Source: Methyloversatilis discipulorum
GTDB lineage: Bacteria > Pseudomonadota > Gammaproteobacteria > Burkholderiales > Rhodocyclaceae
Direction: 5' to 3'
DNA: 64,000 nt
Assembly (NCBI RefSeq): GCF_018780585.1
Contig: NZ_JADMJL010000017.1
Coordinates: 17,045 to 81,044 of the forward strand
Numbering within the stretch: position 1 is the first letter of the stretch; every line of letters begins with the position of its first letter. Positions 16,333-24,439 of this stretch are shown one piece after another. Both the position numbers and the translations under genes were made by a program. Under the pieces are notes generated by a model, which worked only from the letters and a program-made list of their open reading frames with translations, searched no databases and was not told where the DNA came from.

Positions 16333-16390
16333 ACGCCCATCCCCTCTCCGAGTACGACCTTCGTCGTCATCCGAAAGGATGAGCCTGAAA

Positions 16391-16412
16391 AACTATGCGC
16401 TTTCGCATTGAC
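16391..16412. promoter_or_regulatory. Repressor operator (upstream member of pair)
   Basis: AACTATGCG-CTTT-CGCATTGAC has a strong left half-site and a weaker right one. Its centre is 25 bp from that of the next operator, and it overlaps the -35 of the early promoter. Confidence 0.6.
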
Positions 16413-16438
16413 ATGAACTATGCGCTTTCGTATAGTTC
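16408..16438 (+). promoter_or_regulatory. Early rightward promoter with embedded near-perfect operator
   Basis: TTGACA (16408-16413), a 17-nt spacer and TATAGT (16431-16436) make a nearly ideal sigma70 promoter. GAACTATGCG-CTTT-CGTATAGTTC (16415-16438) covers the spacer and -10 with 9 of 10 matching positions. Repressor binding here would block polymerase. It drives the genes from 16575 rightward. Between 16439 and 16574 I see only an untranslated leader. Confidence 0.8.
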
Positions 16439-16574
16439 AACCCATCGCAGCACCCGCTGCGCAGCACCAGCAAAAGCCCCGAGCGGGCCAGCGCCCTAAG
16501 CCGATCCGGCTCTGCCCTCTTCTGGCATCCGTAGGCGACCGGCCACCACTGGCGCACCACGCGATGGAGGGGTC

Positions 16575-16910
16575 ATGGACAGCAGAGCACAGGCAGAGGC
16601 GGTGATCGAGGCCCGAGTCCGGGAATCGATCGAACAGACGGGCGGCATGCCGGATGGCAAGTCGCTGGAATGGCACGGTGCGGACGTTGAGGCGTTCTCG
16701 CGCGACGTGCTGCGTGTGCTGGCATCTGGCTCGCCGTGGGACGAGCAGATTGCCGCGATTCGTGCGGCTCGCGACACCCACATCATCGAGCAGATCGCCC
16801 GCGTCGAGATCGATCTGCGCGGGGCTGACCTGGCCGACGAATTCGCGACCGATGACCGTCTGGCCCGCGCCCGTCTGAACGACTTCCAGCAATACGGGGT
16901 GGCGTCATGA
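16575..16910 (+). CDS. Hypothetical phage early protein
   Basis: 111 residues beginning MDSRAQAEAVIEARVRESIE, predicted mostly helical and acidic. GAGGGG lies just before the ATG. It is the first gene of the rightward early operon, where phages usually place anti-host functions, but no domain is recognised. Confidence 0.6.
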   Translation: MDSRAQAEAVIEARVRESIEQTGGMPDGKSLEWHGADVEAFSRDVLRVLASGSPWDEQIAAIRAARDTHIIEQIARVEIDLRGADLADEFATDDRLARARLNDFQQYGVAS

Positions 16911-17023
16911 ACCCGCTGACCCGGCGCGCCAGCCGCAGCGAACTCCGCGAGCTGGCAATCGACATCGCCGTCGTGGTCGTCGGCGGACTCGTGATCGCGG
17001 CACTTCTGGCAGGGGGTGTGTGA
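16907..17023 (+). CDS. Small single-span membrane protein
   Basis: 38 residues: a charged start (MNPLTRRASRSELREL), then one hydrophobic segment (IDIAVVVVGGLVIAALLAGG). It is joined by ATGA overlap upstream and TGATG downstream, so it is probably translated. Function unknown. Confidence 0.5.
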   Translation: MNPLTRRASRSELRELAIDIAVVVVGGLVIAALLAGGV

Positions 17024-17328
17024 TGACCTACTGGAACGCAGCAGTGCCTATTCTCGGCGTGCTCAGTCTCTACCCGCAAGAAGAGCTGTTGCCGCACGCG
17101 ATCGAAGAAAGCGAGCCGGCTGGCGTCTGCGTGTCGCTCTCTGATCTCGGCGCGCTGGATGCGACGGATTTCATCCCGCTCGGATCGTGCCACCAGCGCG
17201 GAAGCGAGGGTTTTTACTGGGCGGCGCAACGGATCGTCAGCCGCGACATGCTGGACGCCTACGAATACACCGACCGCACGGCCGGCGCTACCGACTGCGC
17301 CAGCGACCCGATGCGAGGTGCGGCATGA
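17023..17328 (+). CDS. Hypothetical phage early protein
   Basis: 101 residues beginning MTYWNAAVPILGVLSLYPQE. No known domain. Start and stop overlap both neighbours, indicating coupled translation in the early operon. Confidence 0.5.
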   Translation: MTYWNAAVPILGVLSLYPQEELLPHAIEESEPAGVCVSLSDLGALDATDFIPLGSCHQRGSEGFYWAAQRIVSRDMLDAYEYTDRTAGATDCASDPMRGAA

Positions 17329-17438
17329 GCGCCCCGCTGATCCTGCTCGGCGTGCTGATCTACGGCGTCATCGCAATGACCGTCGCGCAGATCGCCGGCC
17401 GCTGCATCGACGAGATGGGAGGCCCGGACGATGAATAA
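17325..17438 (+). CDS. Small membrane protein
   Basis: 37 residues with one hydrophobic segment (LILLGVLIYGVIAMTVAQIA) and an acidic tail. The ATG overlaps the preceding stop, and the end overlaps the next gene by 8 bp. Function unknown. Confidence 0.48.
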   Translation: MSAPLILLGVLIYGVIAMTVAQIAGRCIDEMGGPDDE

Positions 17439-17685
17439 GCGCCCCTCCCCCACCGCCCTGCGCGCTCGAATCCTCGGGCTGCGCTGGCGCCGTGCGCATG
17501 CCGCCATGCGCGTGCTGGCCGCCGACAGCATCGCCTCGCAGATCGCGGCAGTCGGCGCCGACGGCTTCGCCCAGATGCGCGCGACCGGCTACCAGATCGC
17601 CACGGCCGAGGCCCTCCGCGAAATCGAGCACCAGCTGCGCCGCTGCCGGCGCGCCCTCAACCACCTGAAGGAGTACCGCGCATGA
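17431..17685 (+). CDS. Hypothetical helical phage protein
   Basis: 84 residues, Arg/Ala-rich and predicted helical (LREIEHQLRRCRRALNHLKE near the end). It overlaps both neighbours by a few bases in the early operon. No domain recognised. Confidence 0.5.
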   Translation: MNKRPSPTALRARILGLRWRRAHAAMRVLAADSIASQIAAVGADGFAQMRATGYQIATAEALREIEHQLRRCRRALNHLKEYRA

Positions 17686-18143
17686 ATGCGCCTGAAAGGA
17701 TTGCGGTCCCGGACCGCTCGAAGTTCATCGGCGGGAGCACTCGTGTTCCAGCCATGACTGCTGAACGCGTCTCCGCACTTTATGAGAAAGGAATGACGCA
17801 GGCGGAAATTGCCCAGGAAATCGGCACGTCGCAGCGAAGCGTCTGCTTGTTCATGAAGCGCGCCGGTATCGCAGCGCGCGTCGCGTCGAAACGCGATCAG
17901 CGCGGAGAGAAGAATTCGACGTGGAAGGGCGAGGACGTCACGTACAAGCCAGCGCACAGCCGCGTTTATGCAGCACGTGGTCGGCCGTCGCACTGCGAGC
18001 ACTGCGGCACGACGAACTCCGAGACTCGCTACGAATGGGCGAACGTTTCCGGTAAGTACCACGACCCCGCCGACTACCTCCGACTGTGCGTGAAATGCCA
18101 CCGACGCTGGGATGCGCAGCGTCGCAAGGAAGGGAAAGCATGA
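17682..18143 (+). CDS. HTH-HNH homing-type endonuclease carrying a captured YqaJ start
   Basis: 153 residues. The first 20 (MNAPERIAVPDRSKFIGGST) are the start of a YqaJ exonuclease rather than of an HNH protein. A helix-turn-helix follows (MTQAEIAQEIGTSQRSVCLF), then a zinc-type HNH nuclease with CEHCGTT, the WANVSGKYHD region and LCVKCHRRW. This is the architecture of phage-borne homing endonucleases. The next gene is YqaJ itself, with an A/T-rich, recoded version of the same peptide, so the endonuclease appears to have inserted into the 5' end of the exonuclease gene. Confidence 0.8.
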   Translation: MNAPERIAVPDRSKFIGGSTRVPAMTAERVSALYEKGMTQAEIAQEIGTSQRSVCLFMKRAGIAARVASKRDQRGEKNSTWKGEDVTYKPAHSRVYAARGRPSHCEHCGTTNSETRYEWANVSGKYHDPADYLRLCVKCHRRWDAQRRKEGKA

Positions 18144-19096
18144 ACTTCTCCGCTGATAGAACGAAATTTTTGGGTGGTAGCGACGTCGCCGCCATCCTCG
18201 GCGTCTCGCCGTGGGTCACGCCGTTCATGCTCTTCCAGAAGAAGACCGGCGCCTATGTCGAGGACATCACGCCGGCGAAGCAGCGGATTCTCGATCGCGG
18301 CCACCGCTGGGAGCCCATCGTGCTGGAGATGCTGGTCGACGAACTGCGCGACCGTGGCCACGACGTGGAAGTGCTCGCCACCGGCCAGCGCTACCAGGAC
18401 GCCGAGCTTCCGTTCCTCGCGTGCGAGCTGGACGCCGAGCTGCTGATCGACGGCGAGGAAACGAACGCCGAGATGAAGACGGCCAGCTACTTCGCATCCG
18501 GCGCTTGGGGCGATCGCGACAGCAACGAAGTGCCGATCTATTACGCCGCCCAGGTCATGCACGGCCTGATGGTGAAGCCCCGCCGTCGTGCCGTTGTGGC
18601 AGCCGTCACCGGCTTCGACGAGAGCCCCATGGTGCGCTGGCTCGACCGCGACGACGAAACCATCGCCGCGATCCGTGCGCGTGAGGTCGAGTTCTGGCAG
18701 CGCATTCAGGACGGCACGCCGCCCGATCCGGTCACGCCCGAGGACGTGAAGTGGCTGTACCCGAAGGACAGCGGCGTCTCCATCAAGGCCGATGACGAGC
18801 TGATCAGCGCCTGCGCGACCCTGAAGGCGCTCAAGCGTGACGCCAAGATCATCGACGGCGACATCGAGATCCTCACCACCAAGATCAAGGCGCGCATGGG
18901 TTCAGCCGCGGTGCTGCTGGGCGCCGATGGAAAGCCCTTGGCCACCTGGAAGACCAACAAGGACGGCACGAAGACCGATTGGAAGGCTGCCTTCCAGGAG
19001 GTGTGCGAGATCGCGAACGTGGGCGAGCTGTGCGGACAGCTGATCGAGACCCACACCAAGACCACCGAGGGCGACCGCCCCTTCCTCGTGAAATGA
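18140..19096 (+). CDS. YqaJ-family viral exonuclease
   Basis: 318 residues. YqaJ enzymes are lambda-exonuclease-like PD-(D/E)XK nucleases that work with RecT. GGSDVAAILGVSPW, LDRGHRWEPIVLEML, LACELDAELL with EETNAEMKTAS (the D...ExK catalytic core) and PIYYAAQVMHGLM are present. The first 15 codons are A/T-rich (13 of 30 G/C at 18155-18184), unlike the remainder, consistent with replacement by the intruding endonuclease gene just upstream. The start overlaps that gene's stop (ATGA), and recT follows 11 bp later. Confidence 0.88.
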   Translation: MNFSADRTKFLGGSDVAAILGVSPWVTPFMLFQKKTGAYVEDITPAKQRILDRGHRWEPIVLEMLVDELRDRGHDVEVLATGQRYQDAELPFLACELDAELLIDGEETNAEMKTASYFASGAWGDRDSNEVPIYYAAQVMHGLMVKPRRRAVVAAVTGFDESPMVRWLDRDDETIAAIRAREVEFWQRIQDGTPPDPVTPEDVKWLYPKDSGVSIKADDELISACATLKALKRDAKIIDGDIEILTTKIKARMGSAAVLLGADGKPLATWKTNKDGTKTDWKAAFQEVCEIANVGELCGQLIETHTKTTEGDRPFLVK

Positions 19097-19107
19097 CAGG
19101 AGAGAAC

Positions 19108-20217
19108 ATGTCCACCGCTAACCAACAACTCCGAGCGGTCGCAACCGCGATGACCGGTCCGGAACTGGCTGCAGCCGCGAAGCAGACCGCGCAGCAGGCC
19201 GGCTCCGCCACGGTGAAGAAGTTTTTCGAGGCGAACCGCGGCACGCTGGAAGCGCTGCTGCCGCGCCATTTCGACAGCGAGCGCATGCTGAAGCTCGCAC
19301 TGGGCGCGCTGCGCACCACGCCGAAGCTGGCCAATGCCAGCCTGTCGTCGCTGCTTGGCTCGGTCGTGACCTGCGCTCAGCTCGGTCTGGAGCCGAACAC
19401 GCCTCTCGGCCACGCCTACCTGCTGCCGTTCGATAAGCGCGAGAAGCAGGGCAACCAGTGGGTGACGGTCGAGACCCAAGTGCAGGTGATCATCGGCTAC
19501 AAGGGCATGCTGGACCTCGCCCGCCGCAGCGGTCAGATCGTCAGCATCGCCGCCCACGAGGTGTGCCAGAACGATGAGTTCGTCTTCGCCTACGGCCTGA
19601 ACGAGGAACTGGTCCACCGTCCGGCCATGAAGGACCGCGGCCCGGTGATCGGCTTCTACGCAGTGGCCAAGCTCACCGGCGGTGGCTACTCGTTCGAGTT
19701 CATGAGCGTGGATGATGTGAACCACATCCGCGACAAGGCGGCCGAGAAGAACCGCGCGAAGAAGGACGCCGCCGGCAATCCGATCATCACCGGGCCGTGG
19801 GCGGACAACTACGTCGAGATGGGGCGGAAGACCGTCCTGCGCCGCCTGTTCAAGTACCTGCCCATCAGCATCGAGTCGCTGGCATTCGCATCGGCCGTCG
19901 ATGGTCAGGCGATCCGTGAGCCCGCGCCGCTGGAGCAGGTGGTGTTCGACGGTGCCAATCAGGATGACGCTCCGCCCGAGCAGGGTGCACAGGACGATGC
20001 TGGCTTCGACCAGCAGGATGAGGATCTCCGCGCGTTGGAGCAGTCGCAGTCCTCCCGCGTGCCGCCGATGTCGGTCGAACAGCCGGCCGGGGAATGGCAG
20101 CCGTCCCCCGAGGAAGCCGCCGAGATGGAACGCCGCGTCGCCGAAGAGGCAGCCGCCGACCAGCAGCGCGCCAACGCGCCGCGCGGTCGTGGCCAGCGCC
20201 AGATGAGCATCGAGTAA
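19108..20217 (+). CDS. recT: RecT-family single-strand annealing protein
   Basis: 369 residues. The RecT core covers about 1-260: LKLALGALRTTPKLANASLSS, CAQLGLEPNTPLGHAYLLPF, QVIIGYKGMLDLARRSGQI, GFYAVAKLTGGG and MGRKTVLRRLFKYLP are characteristic. It anneals single strands produced by the YqaJ nuclease encoded immediately upstream. The C-terminal 110 residues are acidic and Gln-rich with low complexity and probably disordered. GGAGAGAAC precedes the ATG. Confidence 0.93.
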   Translation: MSTANQQLRAVATAMTGPELAAAAKQTAQQAGSATVKKFFEANRGTLEALLPRHFDSERMLKLALGALRTTPKLANASLSSLLGSVVTCAQLGLEPNTPLGHAYLLPFDKREKQGNQWVTVETQVQVIIGYKGMLDLARRSGQIVSIAAHEVCQNDEFVFAYGLNEELVHRPAMKDRGPVIGFYAVAKLTGGGYSFEFMSVDDVNHIRDKAAEKNRAKKDAAGNPIITGPWADNYVEMGRKTVLRRLFKYLPISIESLAFASAVDGQAIREPAPLEQVVFDGANQDDAPPEQGAQDDAGFDQQDEDLRALEQSQSSRVPPMSVEQPAGEWQPSPEEAAEMERRVAEEAAADQQRANAPRGRGQRQMSIE

Positions 20218-20242
20218 CGAACCCACGAGAGGGAGCGAGGCG

Positions 20243-20428
20243 ATGCACTCAGTCGCTGGTGAAAGCATGACGCGCGGGCAGTACCTGCCACGGGGAGCCG
20301 CGCAACAGGAAATGCCGGGCACTCCGTCCGCCGTGGCCACCGCTCCCATTACCGCAGCAGCGTCCAAGAAACCCCACGGTGTTCAGCGCACCCCGGCTGA
20401 TGGCCGGATGCCGTGGGCCTTGGATTGA
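20243..20428 (+). CDS. Small hypothetical protein
   Basis: 61 residues, Ala/Pro-rich, beginning MHSVAGESMTRGQYLPRGAA. GGGAGCGAGGCG just before the ATG could act as a ribosome site. No domain and weak coding signal, so this could be a non-translated gap between recT and the next gene. Confidence 0.35.
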   Translation: MHSVAGESMTRGQYLPRGAAQQEMPGTPSAVATAPITAAASKKPHGVQRTPADGRMPWALD

Positions 20429-20453
20429 CCATATTCCTGAGAGGCACTCACCC

Positions 20454-21140
20454 ATGAATGCACCGCACGACTTCCGCGCAATGACCACCGAAACCATCGG
20501 CAAGGATCTGCTCTCCGCCCTGGTCACCGAAATCAAGCTCCTTCCTAAGCCCTGGGCGAAGCTGGCCGAAGCGAAGCAGAACGACATCATCGACCGCCTC
20601 CGCGCCCGTGTGGAGCACAACGTAGGCATGGCCGTGCATCTGCTCTCCGCTCAAGGCCGTGTCGTCGTGGCCGGCGATCTGGAACAACTGACGATCAAGG
20701 ACGGCGTAAAGGCCGTTGTGAAGTTCGGCCTCAGCGCACCCAACCTCCATGAGCTCTACGACTGCGCCGGCAAGGCAGTACTGGTGGTGGTCGCCGACGC
20801 CGCGGCCGTCACCGGTGGAATGGACGACGTGAAGGGCGAGGCGGACCAGCGCGCGATGGATCTCGGCCACGAGTACGACGACAACGACGGCGGCGGCATG
20901 GAGGGCCACGCTTCAGGCGATGTCATCGAGGGTGAGGCACTCGCAATCGAGCAGCAGCCGCTGCAGGAAGAGCTCGACCAAGCGTATGAGGACGGATACG
21001 AGGCGGCTGCCGACGGCAAGCCGGAATCCGACTGCCCGCAAATGGCGGGCTCGCTGTGCATTCAGTGGGTGAAGGGCTGGAAGGACTGGCATGAGCAGGA
21101 CGGCGAAGGCTCGGGAAACGCCAGTGCCGACGAGGGCTGA
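20454..21140 (+). CDS. Phage protein with C-terminal ribosome-modulation-factor-like domain
   Basis: 228 residues. The N-terminal 150 residues (AKLAEAKQNDIIDRLRARVE region) are common near phage recT genes. The last 50, AYEDGYEAAADGKPESDCPQ then CIQWVKGWKDWH, match the RMF pattern A-x3-GY-x-A-x3-G...CP...W-x2-GW. RMF of E. coli dimerises ribosomes. Here the domain may simply be a nucleic-acid-binding fold. The junction between the two parts is acidic. Confidence 0.6.
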   Translation: MNAPHDFRAMTTETIGKDLLSALVTEIKLLPKPWAKLAEAKQNDIIDRLRARVEHNVGMAVHLLSAQGRVVVAGDLEQLTIKDGVKAVVKFGLSAPNLHELYDCAGKAVLVVVADAAAVTGGMDDVKGEADQRAMDLGHEYDDNDGGGMEGHASGDVIEGEALAIEQQPLQEELDQAYEDGYEAAADGKPESDCPQMAGSLCIQWVKGWKDWHEQDGEGSGNASADEG

Positions 21141-21144
21141 TCAC

Positions 21145-22995
21145 ATGAAAATCACCCGAATCTCCGCACAGAACTACCTGGGCATCCGCGCGGCCGACAT
21201 CGCGCTCGATCGCCCGGTGCAACTGTTCGCCGGCCGCAACTTCGCCGGCAAGTCCAGCCTGCAGGAGGCCGTCCGCCACGCGCTCACCGGTGAAACGGTC
21301 CGCGTCAGCCTGAAGAAGGAATACGCGTCGCTGCTCACCGAGGGCGCCGAGTCCGGCTTCGTGGAAGTTGTGGCCGATGGCGGCGCGTTCGCGGTGGCGC
21401 TGCCCAGTGGCAAGGGCGTGGCGAGCAGTGAGTCCGCGCTGCCCTACCTGCTGGACGCCCAGCGCTTCGCCAGCCTGTCGCCGGACGAGCGCCGCGCCTT
21501 CCTGTTCGGGCTGATGGGTCTGTCGTCGTCCGGCGATGCGGTGAAGAAGCGCCTGGCCGACAAGGGCTTCGACGACGCCCGCGTCGCGCTGGTGATGCCG
21601 CTGCTCCGCGCCGGCTTCGATGCCGCCTGCAAGGAAGCCCAGAACCGCGCCCGCGATGCGAAGGCAGCGTGGAAGACCGTCACCGGTGGCGAGACCTGGG
21701 GCAAGGACAAGGCGGCCGGCTGGCGCCCGGCTGCGCTGCCGGAGGGTGCCGCGAAGGCGCCGGGGCTGCTGGAGAACGCCCGCGCCAAGCTGGCGGAGGC
21801 CGACGGCGCACTGGCCACGGCCCAGCAGGCGCTGGGTGCTGCGCGGTCCGCCGCCCAGGCACGCGAGGAGCAGGAGCAGCAGCGCGTGCAGCTGGAGGAG
21901 CGCGCCGGCCGTATCGAGCGCATCCGCGCGAAGCTCGCCAAGGACGAGGCCGAACTGGCCGACTGGCAGGCGAAGGTCACCGACGCGAAGGCAGCAGCCG
22001 GCGGCGTGAAGAAGGTGCGTGCCGTGCTGGAGGACGCCGTGCTCCGCGGCCTCGCAGAGGTCGCCGTCGAGTTTCTCGGCATCGCCGAGGCCAGCACCGG
22101 CATCGTGGTGAGCGACTCCGGCGAGATCCTCGAATGGGACCAGGCGTTGCTGAACCGCGCTCGCGCGCACGTCGCCGAATACCGAGCACAGAGCGCAACG
22201 GCTCCGGCCGAAGATGCTCAGGCCGCCGCGAAACTCGCCGAGTACGAGAAGGCGCGCGACCTGATGCAGAGCGCCGTCGCCAACGGTCGGCGCGATCTGG
22301 CGGCAGCCGAAGCTGCAGAGGCCGCCCTGCAGGCCCTTGATGCCGCCGCCGCCGGCGATGCGCCGAACTTCGACGAGCTGCGCGAGGACGTGCAGCAGAA
22401 GATCGAGGCGCGCGATGCGTGGCGTGCCGATGTCGAGAAGTACAAAGCGCTGACCGAGCTGGCTGCGCGGCAGGAGAAGGTCGTCGCCGACGCCGGCCGG
22501 CACCACGCCGACGTGCTCGCCTGGCTGGAGATCGCGGACGCGCTGTCGCCGGACGGCATCCCGGGCGACATGCTCGCCGAGGCGCTCGGACCGATCAACA
22601 ACCGACTGGACACGACGTCGATGCGTGCGCAGTGGATGCAGGTCTATATCGGTGACGACATGTCCGTCTGCGCCGCCTACCACGGTCCAGATAACCGACC
22701 GCGTTCGTACGCGCTGCTCAGCGAGTCCGAGAAGTGGCGCGCCGACGCGATGATCGCGGAGGCCGTGAGCTACCTCTCCGGGCTGCGCCTGCTGGTGCTC
22801 GATCGATTCGACGTGCTGGACCTGGCCGGCCGCGCCGACGCGCTGGAGTGGCTTGACGCACTGACCGAGGCCGACGAGATCGACACGGCGCTGGTGTTCG
22901 GGACGCTCAAAGCGCTGCCCGGTGGCCTGCCGGACAGCATGCAGGCGCACTGGATCGATGGCGGTGTCGTGGGTCAGATGCGGGAGGCTGCGTGA
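21145..22995 (+). CDS. SMC/Rad50-like ATPase
   Basis: 616 residues. Walker A GRNFAGKSSLQ is near residue 30. A long Ala/Glu/Lys-rich coiled coil runs from about 190 to 450. The C-terminal lobe has LLSESEKWRADAMI in the signature position and LRLLVLDRFDVLD for Walker B, where the usual catalytic Glu after Asp is replaced by Arg. It begins KITRISAQNYLGIRAADIAL, like RecF/SbcC proteins. It lies between recombination genes, so a role in DNA end processing is likely. The Walker B change suggests slow ATP turnover. Confidence 0.75.
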   Translation: MKITRISAQNYLGIRAADIALDRPVQLFAGRNFAGKSSLQEAVRHALTGETVRVSLKKEYASLLTEGAESGFVEVVADGGAFAVALPSGKGVASSESALPYLLDAQRFASLSPDERRAFLFGLMGLSSSGDAVKKRLADKGFDDARVALVMPLLRAGFDAACKEAQNRARDAKAAWKTVTGGETWGKDKAAGWRPAALPEGAAKAPGLLENARAKLAEADGALATAQQALGAARSAAQAREEQEQQRVQLEERAGRIERIRAKLAKDEAELADWQAKVTDAKAAAGGVKKVRAVLEDAVLRGLAEVAVEFLGIAEASTGIVVSDSGEILEWDQALLNRARAHVAEYRAQSATAPAEDAQAAAKLAEYEKARDLMQSAVANGRRDLAAAEAAEAALQALDAAAAGDAPNFDELREDVQQKIEARDAWRADVEKYKALTELAARQEKVVADAGRHHADVLAWLEIADALSPDGIPGDMLAEALGPINNRLDTTSMRAQWMQVYIGDDMSVCAAYHGPDNRPRSYALLSESEKWRADAMIAEAVSYLSGLRLLVLDRFDVLDLAGRADALEWLDALTEADEIDTALVFGTLKALPGGLPDSMQAHWIDGGVVGQMREAA

Positions 22996-24131
22996 TGGAG
23001 ATCAAGAACGCAGTCATCGAAAGCGTGACGCTGGAGAAGGGCGACCGCGGACTCCTCCAGTGCTGGCTGCACTTGAGTTACGGCGGATCGGGCCAAGGAT
23101 TCGGCGGCTACGCGCTCTACCTTCCGAAGAGCTTCGCGCACCACAGCATGCAAAGCGTCGCCGGCCATTTCATGTTTCGTTGCATGGAAGTGGCTGGCGT
23201 CGACAACTGGGCTGACATGGCTGGCCGGACGATTCGTGTGCGCGCTGATAACGGGAAGGTCTACGCAATCGGCCACATCGTGAAGGACGACTGGTTCGAT
23301 CCGGCCGAGGATTTCTCTGCCAGGTCGGACGCCGATGAAGAGTCAGAAGCTCTGCGCGACATGCTGGGCAGCGCGCGTTCGGATCTGGATGTGATGCGGA
23401 ACGCCCTCGGCGTGCCGGTTGAGCCGCACCAGTCGCTGCTGGAGAGGATGGTCGAGGCGGCGCAGGCTAAGCGCGGAGCGGTGCCGGAGTGGTGGAAACC
23501 GATGCCCGTCAACGGATCGTACGAGCTGGCGCGGGCCTTCCGCGAAGCTGAGACGGCTGCACTGCTTTCCGGGCACGACCACATCGATGCGTTTCACTGC
23601 GGCTACCGTGCCCTGATCGCCGCCGCTCCTGCGCCCGCTTCGGCAGACGACGCCAGCCTCTCTAAGTGTCAGGCCCGTCTTTTTGATGTACTGGTTGGGG
23701 ATGACGGGCAGGCGTGGGCGGAGGCCGAACGCTATTTGGAAACGGCACGACCAGACTTGTTCGCCACCCTGCGCCGCGAGGCGAAGCCCGCGAAGTGCGA
23801 CGGCAACCACGGCGGGCCGCGATGCGCGGATCCGGAGTGCTGGAACGATGGACCGATCGCACTGATCCTCGACGAACTCCGCCGCGCCGTCACCAAGTTC
23901 CCAACCTGGCCGACCGATCCGCTGCACGCGTTGGCAGTGCTCGGCGAGGAATTTGGCGAACTGACGAAAGCCACTCTGCAGACCACCTACGAGCCCCACA
24001 AGTCCAGCCATGACGATGTGCGAACTGAGGCTATTCAGACGGCTGCCATGGCGCTGCGATTCGTCATCAGCCTGGAACGCTACGAATACACGCAGGGCAT
24101 TCAGCACCAGCAGGAAGGGCAGCCCGCATGA
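22995..24131 (+). CDS. Phage protein with C-terminal MazG-like pyrophosphohydrolase domain
   Basis: 378 residues. Residues 1-100 (MEIKNAVIESVTLEKGDRGL; CWLHLSYGGSGQGFGGYAL) match a small conserved phage protein. A Glu/Ala-rich middle follows. Residues about 285-360 (LDELRRAVTKFP; ALAVLGEEFGELTKATLQ; DDVRTEAIQTAAMALRFV) have the ExxE...ExxD layout of all-alpha NTP pyrophosphohydrolases. It looks like a fusion of two or three phage modules. The start is coupled to the SMC-like gene (TGATG). Confidence 0.6.
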   Translation: MEIKNAVIESVTLEKGDRGLLQCWLHLSYGGSGQGFGGYALYLPKSFAHHSMQSVAGHFMFRCMEVAGVDNWADMAGRTIRVRADNGKVYAIGHIVKDDWFDPAEDFSARSDADEESEALRDMLGSARSDLDVMRNALGVPVEPHQSLLERMVEAAQAKRGAVPEWWKPMPVNGSYELARAFREAETAALLSGHDHIDAFHCGYRALIAAAPAPASADDASLSKCQARLFDVLVGDDGQAWAEAERYLETARPDLFATLRREAKPAKCDGNHGGPRCADPECWNDGPIALILDELRRAVTKFPTWPTDPLHALAVLGEEFGELTKATLQTTYEPHKSSHDDVRTEAIQTAAMALRFVISLERYEYTQGIQHQQEGQPA

Positions 24132-24439
24132 AGCGCATCTACATCAGCGGACCGATGTCCGGGCTGCCCAATCACAACTTCCCGGCCTTTCACGCCGCCG
24201 CGGAAAAGGTGCGTGCGCAAGGCATCGAGGCCGTGAATCCGGCCGAGATCAACGCCGACACCGACCTATCGTGGGAAGAGTGCCTGCGCGCCGACATCAA
24301 GGCCCTGTGCGACTGCGACACGATTGCAATGCTGCCCGGCTGGGAGAACAGCAAGGGCGCACACCTCGAGGTGCATGTCGCGCATCGGCTGGGGATTCGT
24401 GTTGTCCGGATTGAGGACATCGGCGGAGGTGAGGCATGA
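24128..24439 (+). CDS. DUF4406 nucleoside deoxyribosyltransferase-like protein
   Basis: 103 residues: KRIYISGPMSGLPNHNFPAF, WEECLRADIKALCDCDTIAM and LPGWENSKGAHLEVHVAHRL. This is the compact Rossmann-like fold of nucleoside 2-deoxyribosyltransferases, with the Glu of GAHLE in the catalytic place. In phages it may remodel nucleotides. Overlaps both neighbours (ATGA). Confidence 0.82.
   Translation: MKRIYISGPMSGLPNHNFPAFHAAAEKVRAQGIEAVNPAEINADTDLSWEECLRADIKALCDCDTIAMLPGWENSKGAHLEVHVAHRLGIRVVRIEDIGGGEA

Noticed and set aside
18706..20367. A 553-codon minus-strand frame
   Set aside because: Antisense to yqaJ and recT, which both have clear family motifs; composition typical of a shadow frame.
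20923..22950. A 675-codon open frame on the minus strand
   Set aside because: It is the mirror of the SMC-like gene in GC-rich DNA, is full of Arg/Gln/His-rich low-complexity sequence and has no recognised motif or ribosome site.
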